Shown: in pieces, positions 1 to 5,503 of the stretch
Layout of the letters: each line of letters opens with the position of its first letter
How positions within the stretch are numbered: the stretch's first letter is position 1
Origin: Clostridiales bacterium
GTDB lineage: Bacteria > Bacillota > Clostridia > Oscillospirales > Oscillospiraceae
Direction of reading: 5' to 3'
DNA: 6,427 nucleotides
Assembly: GCA_003533405.1 (NCBI GenBank)
Contig: DQDL01000082.1
Location: forward strand, 4,874 to 11,300
Program-made: the position numbers and the translations under genes
Notes under the pieces: generated by a model
Database searches by the model: none
What the model saw: the letters and a program-made list of their open reading frames with translations, nothing else
Told to the model about the DNA's origin: nothing

Positions 1-1700
1 GCTTTTTCAATCTCGTCAAACAGCACCACCGACCACGGCCTGCGCCGCACCTTCTCGGTCAGCTGGCCGCCGTCCTCGTAGCCGACATAGCCCGGAGGCG
101 AGCCGATGAGCTTGCTCACGGCGTGCTTTTCCATGTATTCTGACATATCAAGGCGTATCATGGCGTCCGCCTCGCCGTACACTGCCTCGGCCAGCGCACG
201 GCAAAGCTCCGTTTTGCCCACGCCCGTGGGGCCTAAGAACAGGAAGCTTCCTATCGGTCTGTTGGGGTCGGATAGCCCCACTCTGCCACGGCGGATGGCT
301 CGTGCGACCGCCGACACCGCCTCGCTCTGACCTATCACACGCCGGTGCAGTATCGTCTCCATGTCACGCAGTCGGCGGGTCTCGTCGGAGTTTAAATTCG
401 TTACGGGGATGCCCGTCCACAGCGAGACGATGTCGGCGATGTCCTCAGCGGTGACCAAGCTTCCACGACTGACACGGATGTGCGCCGCCGCCTCGTCAAC
501 AAGGTCTATCGCCTTGTCCGGCAGAAAGCGATCGTTTATATAGCGCACGGACAGATCGACCGCCGCCGTGAGCGCAAGGTCTGATATATGCACGCAGTGG
601 TGCTTTTCAAGGCTCGTCCGCACGCTTTTGAGCATCTCGAGCGTGCTGCACCGGTCGGGCTCCGTGACCTTCACGGGCTGAAAGCGGCGCTCGAGCGCAG
701 CGTCCTTTTCGATGTGGCGGCGGTACTCCTCGGGCGTCGTTGCGCCGATTATCTGCACCTCGCCACGCCCTAATGCGGGCTTTAAAATGTTCGCTGCGTC
801 AATAGCGCCCTCTGCCGAGCCTGCGCCGATTATCGTGTGCAGCTCGTCGATGAAAAGTATCACATCGCCCGCCTTTTTGACATCCTTCAAGACCGCCTTG
901 ACACGCTCCTCAAAGTCGCCGCGGTACTTCGTGCCCGCAAGTAAAGCGGGCATGTCCAGCGACACCAGCCGCTTTCCCGCCATGCTCTCGGGTGCGCTGC
1001 CGCCTGCGATGTAGAGCGCTATGCCCTCGGCGACCGCCGTTTTTCCCACGCCCGGCTCACCGATGAGCACGGGGTTGTTTTTCGTGCGGCGTGAAAGTAT
1101 CTGCACGCTGCGGCGTATCTCGTCGCCACGGCCGATGACCGGCTCGATGCCGCCTGCTGCCGCAAGCTGTGTAAGGTCACGGCTGTATTGGTCAAGTACC
1201 CTCGTCTCGCTGTGACGGGTGCTCGTTTTGGGACTTAATTGCGGCTGACGGGCCCTCTGTGAGCCTGCGCCGAACACCGCCATGATATCGGTGTAAATTT
1301 CATTCAGGTCGAAGCCTGCGGTCATGAGCGCCGCTGCACCGCCGCACTCCGGCTGACGGAGTATGCCGAGCAGAATGTGCTCCGTGCCGACATAGCTGTG
1401 GCCGAGCTTGGCGGCATCGCCCGCCGCCTTTTCAATCGCTGACCATGCGTGCTTTGTAAGCCCCTGCGCCGGTGTGCCGGGTGCGCCGAGCCCGGCGGTG
1501 TCGGAAATTATCTCCCTCAGCCTGCACTCGGACACCCCACGCTCACGCAGTATCCGTGCGCCCAAGCCCGCACCCTCGTGCACGATGCCAAGCAGCAAAT
1601 GCTCCGTTCCCACATAGCTGTGACCGAGGCTGAACGCTGCCAGGCGAGCCTGCTCGATGGCCGACTCCGCTTTTTCCGTAAATTTCTCATTATTCTTCAA
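1..1700 (-). CDS. clpC: ClpC-type Clp/Hsp100 AAA+ ATPase, N-terminal 566 residues (partial, runs off left edge), no middle domain
   Basis: A hexameric AAA+ unfoldase that feeds proteins to ClpP or remodels them in the cytosol. Seen in order: two Clp-N repeats (about residues 5-65 and 80-143, each with an LGHSYVGTEH-type motif), a linker rich in Gln, Ser and Arg, then D1 with Walker A GEPGVGKT (214-221), pore-loop KYRG (258-261), Walker B ending D285-E286 and an ERRF arginine-finger region (337-340). D2 begins with Walker A GPTGVGKT (490-497), has a GYVG pore loop and reaches Walker B D562-E563 where the window ends. Only about eight residues (410-417) separate the D1 lid from the D2 entry, where ClpC usually carries a coiled-coil M domain of some 50-60 residues. 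The chosen start is TTG at 1700-1698, preceded by AAGGGGG (1716-1710) at nine bases. An in-frame ATG at 1724-1722 lies upstream of that site, so it is disfavoured. No CtsR box or CIRCE is seen upstream. The tail with the ClpP-binding loop is outside the window. Clp family is certain; ClpC versus a ClpA-like paralogue is less so. Confidence 0.93.
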   Translation of the reverse strand, partial: MKNNEKFTEKAESAIEQARLAAFSLGHSYVGTEHLLLGIVHEGAGLGARILRERGVSECRLREIISDTAGLGAPGTPAQGLTKHAWSAIEKAAGDAAKLGHSYVGTEHILLGILRQPECGGAAALMTAGFDLNEIYTDIMAVFGAGSQRARQPQLSPKTSTRHSETRVLDQYSRDLTQLAAAGGIEPVIGRGDEIRRSVQILSRRTKNNPVLIGEPGVGKTAVAEGIALYIAGGSAPESMAGKRLVSLDMPALLAGTKYRGDFEERVKAVLKDVKKAGDVILFIDELHTIIGAGSAEGAIDAANILKPALGRGEVQIIGATTPEEYRRHIEKDAALERRFQPVKVTEPDRCSTLEMLKSVRTSLEKHHCVHISDLALTAAVDLSVRYINDRFLPDKAIDLVDEAAAHIRVSRGSLVTAEDIADIVSLWTGIPVTNLNSDETRRLRDMETILHRRVIGQSEAVSAVARAIRRGRVGLSDPNRPIGSFLFLGPTGVGKTELCRALAEAVYGEADAMIRLDMSEYMEKHAVSKLIGSPPGYVGYEDGGQLTEKVRRRPWSVVLFDEIEK

Positions 1701-1709
1701 GGCAATCTT

Positions 1710-1716
1710 CCCCCTT
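1710..1716 (-). promoter_or_regulatory. Shine-Dalgarno that fixes the TTG start of the Clp ATPase
   Basis: The minus strand reads AAGGGGG, one base from AAGGAGG, nine bases before the TTG at 1700. It lies inside the reading frame that would start at the upstream ATG (1724), which argues that translation begins at TTG. The resulting N-terminus (MKNNEKFTEKAESAI) also matches the usual ClpC start of a few residues before the FTE motif. Confidence 0.7.
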
Positions 1717-1803
1717 GTATGCATAATATAAGCTATATTCCGTGCCAAAACTGCCGAAATTAAGCAGCCGCATACGGGATTATTGCCAAAAAGCGAAAGA
1801 AAT

Positions 1804-1834
1804 AAATGCAAAGTGAAAAATTGCATTTGCATTT
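1804..1834. promoter_or_regulatory. Perfect 9-bp inverted repeat overlapping the ferredoxin -35, candidate operator
   Basis: AAATGCAAA (1804-1812) is mirrored exactly by TTTGCATTT (1826-1834), with a 13-base spacer. A further TTGCATTT at 1821-1828 partly repeats the right arm. The right arm covers the -35 element of the ferredoxin promoter, and the repeat lies between the divergent clp and ferredoxin genes, the usual place for a shared operator. I do not recognise the motif as a known regulator's site. The AT-rich context means chance is possible. Confidence 0.4.
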
Positions 1835-1854
1835 TTGATTTTTTATGTTACAAT
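1827..1854 (+). promoter_or_regulatory. Extended -10 promoter of the ferredoxin gene
   Basis: The -35 is TTGCAT (1827-1832). After a 16-base spacer the -10 is TACAAT (1849-1854), preceded by TG one base upstream (1846-1847), which makes an extended -10. The expected transcript start near 1861 gives a leader of about 40 bases. This looks like a strong housekeeping (SigA) promoter, in keeping with a highly expressed electron carrier. Confidence 0.7.
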
Positions 1855-1900
1855 GCAGAGTGCAAGTTAGTTGCTTGATAACAAAATGGAGGTAAATACT

Positions 1901-2083
1901 ATGGCATTTGTTATTACTGAAGAGTGCCTGTCCTGCGGCTCCTGCGCAGAGCAGTGCCCCGCTGAGGCTATTTTCGAGGGCGAGTCTCATTTTGAGATCA
2001 ACCATGAGAAGTGCCTGTCCTGCGGTTCCTGCAAGGCTCAGTGCCCCGCAAAGGCAATCATTGAGGTAGACGACGAAGAGTAA
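1901..2083 (+). CDS. 2[4Fe-4S] bacterial-type (clostridial) ferredoxin, 60 aa
   Basis: A small cytosolic electron carrier of the low-potential clostridial type, which in anaerobes typically serves pyruvate:ferredoxin oxidoreductase, hydrogenase and related enzymes. Two CxxCxxCxxxCP motifs are complete: Cys 9, 12, 15, 19 and Cys 38, 41, 44, 48, each followed by Pro, enough for two [4Fe-4S] clusters. The two halves are a 29-residue internal duplication, still nearly identical in DNA around the cysteines. The C-terminus is acidic (EVDDEE), as is common for ferredoxins. The start is ATG 1901, eight bases after GGAGG (1888-1892). In-frame ATG 1886 and TTG 1871 lie upstream of or overlap that site and are rejected. 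The gene is monocistronic: own promoter upstream, strong terminator 11 bases downstream. Its length is typical of the family (about 55-60 residues). The specific redox partner cannot be told from the window. Confidence 0.96.
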   Translation: MAFVITEECLSCGSCAEQCPAEAIFEGESHFEINHEKCLSCGSCKAQCPAKAIIEVDDEE

Positions 2084-2093
2084 TTCTTCACAT

Positions 2094-2141
2094 AAAAAGT
2101 CTGCGGTTATGTTCGTCGGTGAACCATACCGCAGACTTTTT
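2094..2141 (+). terminator. Rho-independent terminator of the ferredoxin gene
   Basis: AAAAAGTCTGCGGT (2094-2107) pairs perfectly with ACCGCAGACTTTTT (2128-2141), a 14-bp stem. The 20-base apical part can fold further (ATG/CAT and TTC/GAA with single-base bulges). The A-tract on the left and T-tract on the right could also let it work for transcription from the right. Confidence 0.9.
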
Positions 2142-2148
2142 ATTATCC

Positions 2149-2167
2149 GGACGGGCCAATTTCCGCC
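2149..2167 (+). repeat. Direct repeat copy 1 (19 bases)
   Basis: GGACGGGCCAATTTCCGCC. It matches copy 2 at 2262-2280 at 17 of 19 positions; only two adjacent bases differ (CA versus TG). The copies are 113 bases apart and bound a non-coding stretch containing two hairpins. Such an arrangement suggests a dispersed intergenic repeat, but a single window cannot show dispersal. Confidence 0.6.
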
Positions 2168-2179
2168 TGTGCTGCGTTA

Positions 2180-2218
2180 AAGTCCTAGGAAATACTCAAC
2201 AGTATTCCCGTCGGACTT
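2180..2218. repeat. Imperfect hairpin inside the repeat-bounded spacer
   Basis: AAGTCC (2180-2185) pairs with GGACTT (2213-2218). Inside this, GG plus AATACT (2188-2196, one bulged A) pairs with AGTATT plus CC (2201-2208), with a CAAC tetraloop. About 14 base pairs form in total. There is no T-tract after it, so it is not a standard terminator; it looks more like a structured intergenic repeat. Confidence 0.5.
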
Positions 2219-2231
2219 CGCCTTGCATAGA

Positions 2232-2280
2232 CGAAAATTATCTCCGTCCGATGAAATTCGTGGACGGGCTGATTTCCGCC
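2232..2280. repeat. Direct repeat copy 2 (2262-2280) with an imperfect inverted copy (2232-2249)
   Basis: GGACGGGCTGATTTCCGCC at 2262-2280 repeats 2149-2167. The bases just before it, CGAAAATTATCTCCGTCC (2232-2249), resemble the reverse complement of the same unit, so the two form a hairpin with a CCGTCC/GGACGG core and an outer AAAT/ATTT pairing around a 12-base loop. Three related units in 130 bases, two direct and one inverted, are hard to explain as chance. Confidence 0.5.
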
Positions 2281-2287
2281 CTATAAA
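2261..2287 (+). promoter_or_regulatory. Possible promoter for the trmN6-rsmI pair, close to the start codon
   Basis: TATAAA (2282-2287) is a good -10. The best -35 is TGGACG (2261-2266, four of six consensus bases) with a short 15-base spacer, and it lies inside repeat copy 2. The expected transcript start is about 2294-2296, at the ATG of the methyltransferase gene, which itself has no Shine-Dalgarno. The prediction is therefore a leaderless or near-leaderless mRNA. Confidence 0.3.
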
Positions 2288-2295
2288 AACTTGCT

Positions 2296-3021
2296 ATGAA
2301 TGATTTTGTGCCGCTCTGGGACGGCGGACCGAAGTTCCGCCAGTCGGAGCATTTTAAGCTCGGCACGGACTCTGTTCTGCTTGCCGATTTTGTGAATATA
2401 GGCTCACGCCGAAAGGGCGTCGATCTCGGCTGCGGCTCGGGCATTCTGCCGCTGCTGCTTTTAAGCCGTGATGCAAGGCTTTGCATGACAGGACTTGAGA
2501 TAAATCCCGAGGCCGCCGAGGCTGCAAGGGATAATCTCACCGCAAACGGTCTTTCCGGGCGTGGAAGCGTTGTTGTAGGCGATATCCGCCGGGTAAAAGA
2601 GCATTTTCGCTCCGGCGAATTTGACCTTGTCGTTGCAAACCCGCCGTATTTTGCCGAGGGCACCGGCAGGCAAAGCCCTGATGAAGCCAAGGCTGCGGCA
2701 CGCACGGAAACCAATTGCACGCTCAATGATATCTGCCGAGCGGCAGCGTATCTGTGCCGCACGGGCGGCGTGTTCTGCCTCGTGCACCGAGCCGAGCGCC
2801 TGTGCGATGTGCTGTGCGCCCTGCGTGAGCACGGGTTAGAGCCGAAACGCCTGCGCACGGTGTCGCACGACGCAAAAAAAGCTCCGTCTCTTGTGCTCGT
2901 TGAGGCACGCCGAGGCGGCGCAGCGGGGCTAAAGCTCATGCCGCCGCTTTTCGTGAGGAATATTGACGGCACGGAGACCGATGAAATTTTGAGGATATAT
3001 CACAGGGAGGGGACACCATGA
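2296..3021 (+). CDS. trmN6: tRNA1(Val) (adenine-37-N6)-methyltransferase family protein (YfiC/YabB type)
   Basis: A SAM-dependent Rossmann-fold methyltransferase, 241 residues, the usual family length. Seen: an N-terminal FKLGTDSVLLADFV segment characteristic of the YfiC/YabB family, SAM-binding motif I VDLGCGSG (42-49), acidic motif II GLEIN with Glu68, and the catalytic NPPY motif (115-118) of N6-adenine methyltransferases. Family members methylate the exocyclic N6 of A37 in tRNA1(Val); whether that exact tRNA is the substrate here is inference. The start at ATG 2296 gives the expected family N-terminus, but no Shine-Dalgarno precedes it, unlike every other gene here. The stop overlaps the rsmI start by four bases (ATGA), implying translational coupling. 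Long open antisense frames in this gene come from its GC-rich codon use. Confidence 0.85.
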   Translation: MNDFVPLWDGGPKFRQSEHFKLGTDSVLLADFVNIGSRRKGVDLGCGSGILPLLLLSRDARLCMTGLEINPEAAEAARDNLTANGLSGRGSVVVGDIRRVKEHFRSGEFDLVVANPPYFAEGTGRQSPDEAKAAARTETNCTLNDICRAAAYLCRTGGVFCLVHRAERLCDVLCALREHGLEPKRLRTVSHDAKKAPSLVLVEARRGGAAGLKLMPPLFVRNIDGTETDEILRIYHREGTP

Positions 3022-3842
3022 GCGGAAAGCTGTATCTAGTCGGGACGCCGATAGGCAATCTGGGCGACTTTTCGCCCCGAGCGGTCGAGACCTTGCAGGA
3101 GGCCGACTTCATTGCCGCCGAGGACACTCGGGTAACGCTCAAGCTTTTGAACCACTTCGGAATCAAAAAGCCAATGGTGAGCTATTTTGAGCATAATAAA
3201 TACGCCTCCGGAGCGAAAATTTTCGAGCGCATCGCCTCGGGCGAGACCTGCGCTCTCGTGACCGATGCCGGCATGCCCGCCATATCCGACCCGGGCGAGG
3301 ACATAGTGCGTATGTGCGCCGAAAACGGGGTGGAGGTCGTGACCGTGCCCGGGCCGTCGGCGCTCATCTCGGCAATTGCACTGTCTGCACTGCCGACGGG
3401 CAGGTTCTGCTTTGAGGGCTTCCTGTCCACGGCAAACAAAAGTCGCCGTGAGCATCTTGAAAGCCTCAAGTCCGAGCGCCGCACCATGATATTTTACGAA
3501 GCGCCGCACAAGCTCCTGCGCACGCTTGAGGACATGAAGAACACCTTCGGCGAGGACAGAAAAATTTCGCTTTGCCGTGAGCTTACCAAGCTGCACGAGC
3601 AGACATTGCGCACCACGCTCGGCGGAGCGCTCGAGTATTTTACGCAGACCCCGCCCAAGGGCGAGTTTGTGCTGGTCATCGACGGTGCGCCCGAGGAGGA
3701 AAACGAGTTCACGATAGATGACGCACTCGAGCTTGTCGAGCGCTACAGAGCCGATGGACTCGGTCACAAGGCGGCGTGCAAAAAGGCCGCTGCCGATACC
3801 GGCTTTTCGGCGAATGAGTTATACTCATCATCGATAAAATGA
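3018..3842 (+). CDS. rsmI: 16S rRNA (cytidine1402-2'-O)-methyltransferase RsmI
   Basis: Methylates the 2'-OH of C1402 in 16S rRNA in the decoding centre, using SAM; a member of the tetrapyrrole-methylase (SpoU-unrelated) fold. At 274 residues it is close to the usual 280-290. Seen: N-terminal VGTPIGNLGD (8-17), AEDTR (34-38), LVTDAGMPAISDPG (80-93), VPGPSA (110-115), FYEAPHK (159-165), CRELTKLHE and a GEFVLVIDG strand, then a short C-terminal helical domain ending in ELYSSSIK. The common SYHEHN motif reads SYFEHN here (Phe57), a substitution of unknown effect. The start ATG 3018 has a strong Shine-Dalgarno, AGGGAGGGG (3004-3012), inside the end of the upstream methyltransferase gene, and overlaps its stop by four bases. 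A terminator starts directly after the stop. Confidence 0.96.
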   Translation: MSGKLYLVGTPIGNLGDFSPRAVETLQEADFIAAEDTRVTLKLLNHFGIKKPMVSYFEHNKYASGAKIFERIASGETCALVTDAGMPAISDPGEDIVRMCAENGVEVVTVPGPSALISAIALSALPTGRFCFEGFLSTANKSRREHLESLKSERRTMIFYEAPHKLLRTLEDMKNTFGEDRKISLCRELTKLHEQTLRTTLGGALEYFTQTPPKGEFVLVIDGAPEEENEFTIDDALELVERYRADGLGHKAACKKAAADTGFSANELYSSSIK

Positions 3843-3872
3843 AAAAACACCGTTCATACGAACGGTGTTTTT
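3843..3872. terminator. Bidirectional terminator between convergent rsmI and abrB
   Basis: AAAAACACCGTTC (3843-3855) pairs with GAACGGTGTTTTT (3860-3872): 13 perfect base pairs with an ATAC loop. Tracts of A on one side and T on the other give a U-run for either transcript. It starts one base after the rsmI stop codon and 15 bases past the abrB stop, so it can end both convergent messages. Confidence 0.93.
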
Positions 3873-3886
3873 CTGCTTCGCAAAGC

Positions 3887-4132
3887 TCAAGCCTGTGCCT
3901 TGAGCTTCTTGAGGCACTCGGGGCAGATGTTCTTGCCCTTGAAGTTGATGACATTCTTGGTGTTGTCGCAGAAGATGCAAGCAGGATGATACTTGTGAAG
4001 AATGATGTTGTCGCCTTCAACGAAAATCTCGAGAGCATCCTTCTCGGCGATGTCAAGAGTACGGCGCAGCTCGATGGGGAGCACGATGCGGCCGAGTTCA
4101 TCTACTTTTCTTACGATACCGGTTGATTTCAT
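3887..4132 (-). CDS. abrB: AbrB-family transition-state regulator with a four-cysteine C-terminal tail
   Basis: A small DNA-binding regulator of the swapped-hairpin AbrB fold, 81 residues, normally acting as a dimer or tetramer. In Bacillus and clostridia such proteins repress stationary-phase and early sporulation genes. Residues 1-47 (MKSTGIVRKVDELGRIVLPI onward) follow the B. subtilis AbrB DNA-binding domain almost word for word, including Arg8, Arg15, Arg23 and Arg24, known there for DNA contact. The C-terminal part differs: it carries CxxC (Cys52, Cys55) and a second CxxC (Cys70, Cys73), 14 residues apart, a likely zinc-ribbon-like knuckle seen in clostridial AbrB proteins. The start ATG (4132-4130) has AAGGAGG (4147-4141) eight bases before it. 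It has its own consensus promoter and converges with rsmI, an order resembling B. subtilis. Confidence 0.93.
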   Translation of the reverse strand: MKSTGIVRKVDELGRIVLPIELRRTLDIAEKDALEIFVEGDNIILHKYHPACIFCDNTKNVINFKGKNICPECLKKLKAQA

Positions 4133-4148
4133 ATCTTTGTCCTCCTTC

Positions 4149-4163
4149 GTGGGTCAATCCCAC
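4149..4163 (-). promoter_or_regulatory. Small hairpin in the abrB leader, one base from the Shine-Dalgarno
   Basis: On the minus strand GTGGG (4163-4159) pairs with CCCAC (4153-4149) around a five-base loop. The stem ends one base before AAGGAGG (4147-4141). It leaves the ribosome binding site free, so it may stabilise the 5' end of the mRNA or hold the site single-stranded; as DNA it could equally be a binding site. Confidence 0.4.
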
Positions 4164-4185
4164 ATATATACAAAACATCGTCTTT

Positions 4186-4213
4186 ATTATACCAAAAGTT
4201 AAAGGAGTGTCAA
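4186..4213 (-). promoter_or_regulatory. Consensus SigA promoter of abrB
   Basis: On the minus strand TTGACA (4213-4208) and TATAAT (4191-4186) are both perfect, with a 16-base spacer whose end supplies TG one base before the -10. The expected start near 4179 gives a leader of about 45 bases. Such a promoter would be very active unless repressed; abrB genes are typically held down by Spo0A and by AbrB itself. I do not see a clear Spo0A box (TGNCGAA) overlapping it. Confidence 0.88.
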
Positions 4214-4279
4214 GCTTTTTTTACCTAAAATAAAGAATAAATTGTTAATATTTTTGAGCATCGTGTGTCCAAATGCCAA

Positions 4280-4308
4280 AAATACGCATAAAATCCCATT
4301 CAGACAAT
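4280..4308 (+). promoter_or_regulatory. Weak SigE-like promoter candidate for spmAB
   Basis: AAATACG (4280-4286) shares the ATA core of SigE -35 elements. After 14 bases, CAGACAAT (4301-4308) matches the SigE -10 consensus CATACAAT at seven of eight bases. SigE drives spmAB in Bacillus. The region is AT-rich and the -35 is poor, so this is only a candidate; no better promoter is visible between abrB and spmA. Confidence 0.25.
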
Positions 4309-4371
4309 AGGATTTAATAAAATTTTTTGGATCGGCAAGTGAAAATGCACGGCTCATGCAGGTGTATATTC

Positions 4372-4393
4372 CCTTGTAAATCAAGGACTTTTT
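4372..4393 (+). other. Weak hairpin with T-run just before spmA
   Basis: CCTTG (4372-4376) pairs with CAAGG (4382-4386) around TAAAT, followed by ACTTTTT and then the spmA Shine-Dalgarno. It looks like a miniature terminator or attenuator, but a five-bp stem is weak and may be chance. Confidence 0.25.
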
Positions 4394-4406
4394 GGAGGAA
4401 TGGACT

Positions 4407-4985
4407 ATGCTGATGGGGTTGATCTGGACAGGCATGATCATAGCTGCGATACTGTTTTCCTGCGCCGCCGGCACGACCGCAGAGGTCGGCGAGGCGGCGC
4501 TCGAGGGGGCGCAGGCGGCGGTGGAGCTGTGCCTTTCGATAGGCGGGGTGATGTGCCTTTGGTGTGCTGTCATGGAGCTCATGCGCAGCTGCGGTATCGC
4601 CAAGGCGCTTGCCAAGGCGCTGCGGCCTGTGCTCCGCCTGCTGTTTCCCGCTGCCGCCCGACATGAGAATATCCTTGAGCCGCTTTCGGCGAATGTCAGC
4701 GCAAATCTTCTGGGGCTGGGGAACGCCGCAACACCCATGGGCATAAAGACCGCCAAGGGCATGGCTTCACTCGGCGACGGGGTCACGGCGACAAACGAGC
4801 TGTGCAGGTTCGTCGTTCTGAACACGGCATCCATTCAGCTCCTGCCGACCACGGTGGCGGCCATCCGAGCCGCCGAGGGTGCGCAGCAGCCGTTTGACAT
4901 ACTGCCTGCTGTGTGGCTGAGCTCGGCCGCCTCCGTTGCGGTCGGGCTTACGGCGGCGTATCTCATGCAGAGGGCGGCAAGGTGA
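4407..4985 (+). CDS. spmA: Spore maturation protein SpmA
   Basis: A membrane protein of the nucleoside-recognition (Gate) domain family, needed with SpmB for full dehydration of the spore core in Bacillus and Clostridium perfringens; its molecular activity is not settled. It has 192 residues against about 196 in B. subtilis. Seen: a hydrophobic N-terminal segment (4-20), hydrophobic stretches near 40-58 and 165-188, and the family signature NLLGLGNAATPMGIK (100-114), followed by LNTASIQLLPTTVAAIR, matching SpmA closely. ATG 4407 is chosen because GGAGGA (4394-4399) lies seven bases before it; an in-frame TTG at 4392 overlaps that site and is rejected. The stop overlaps the spmB GTG start by four bases (GTGA). 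In Bacillus the pair lies behind dacB; no dacB is present here. Confidence 0.95.
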   Translation: MLMGLIWTGMIIAAILFSCAAGTTAEVGEAALEGAQAAVELCLSIGGVMCLWCAVMELMRSCGIAKALAKALRPVLRLLFPAAARHENILEPLSANVSANLLGLGNAATPMGIKTAKGMASLGDGVTATNELCRFVVLNTASIQLLPTTVAAIRAAEGAQQPFDILPAVWLSSAASVAVGLTAAYLMQRAAR

Positions 4986-5503
4986 ATATCCTCTTAACGC
5001 TCGCCGTGCCGCTCATACTCGCCGCCGTGGGCATCTGTGCCGTGTTCGGCAAAGCGGACATTTTCTCGGCGCTGACCCGTGGCGCTGCCGAGGGGCTGGT
5101 TACGGTCAGGGATATGTTTCCGGCGCTGGTCGTGCTGTTTCCGGCAGTGTACATGCTGCGAGCTTCCGGTGCGATAGACGCACTGGCGGCATTTTTGCAG
5201 CCGGTGCTCTCGCTTGCCGGCATACCCGCAGAGACCGTGCCGCTTGCGCTTTTGCGTCCGCTCAGCGGCGGAGCGGCGACTGCGGCTGCGGCGGATATAA
5301 TAAAGACTGCCGGAGCCGACTCGCTTGCCGGGCGCACCGCCGCCGTCATGATGGGCTCGAGCGAGACGACATTCTATGTCATCGCCGTGTATTTCGGAGC
5401 GGCAAAAATCAAAAAGACCCGCTGGGCGATACCGGCGGCACTGTGCGCAGACCTTGCGGTGTTCATACTCTCGTCGGTCATTTGCCGTGCCATGTGGGGA
5501 TAA
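4982..5503 (+). CDS. spmB: Spore maturation protein SpmB
   Basis: Partner of SpmA, same Gate-domain superfamily, membrane located, 173 residues against about 178 in B. subtilis. Seen: an N-terminal hydrophobic segment (3-22), GAAEGLVTVRDMFPALVVL (34-52), RASGAIDAL (60-68), LLRPLSGGAA (90-99) and the signature GSSETTFYVIAVYFG (125-139), then a final hydrophobic segment (148-168). The start is GTG 4982: AGAGGG (4969-4974) lies seven bases upstream in the end of spmA, and the GTGA overlap implies coupled translation and matched amounts of the two proteins. The stop codon (5501-5503) overlaps the -35 of the proposed sigG promoter, so the two units are packed tightly. Confidence 0.95.
   Translation: MNILLTLAVPLILAAVGICAVFGKADIFSALTRGAAEGLVTVRDMFPALVVLFPAVYMLRASGAIDALAAFLQPVLSLAGIPAETVPLALLRPLSGGAATAAAADIIKTAGADSLAGRTAAVMMGSSETTFYVIAVYFGAAKIKKTRWAIPAALCADLAVFILSSVICRAMWG

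Noticed and set aside
1723..1760. AT-rich -10-like TATATT/TATTAT for the clp gene on the minus strand
   Set aside because: No acceptable -35 stands at a proper distance from either, so I did not call a promoter.
106..1763. Several short open frames on the plus strand over the clp gene
   Set aside because: The minus strand gives one continuous, fully recognisable Clp ATPase over the same bases.
2238..2972. A 244-codon open frame on the minus strand across trmN6
   Set aside because: It is antisense to a gene with clear SAM-binding and NPPY motifs, has low-complexity Arg/Ser-rich content and no ribosome binding site; it comes from GC-rich codon use.
3036..3767. A 243-codon open frame on the minus strand across rsmI
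   Set aside because: Antisense shadow of rsmI, which has all family motifs; the antisense translation resembles no protein family I know.
4400..4666. An 88-codon plus-strand frame with an ATG one base after the spmA Shine-Dalgarno
   Set aside because: The ATG is too close to GGAGG, the translation is Arg/Gly-rich and unrelated to any family, and spmA in the other frame is a clear match.
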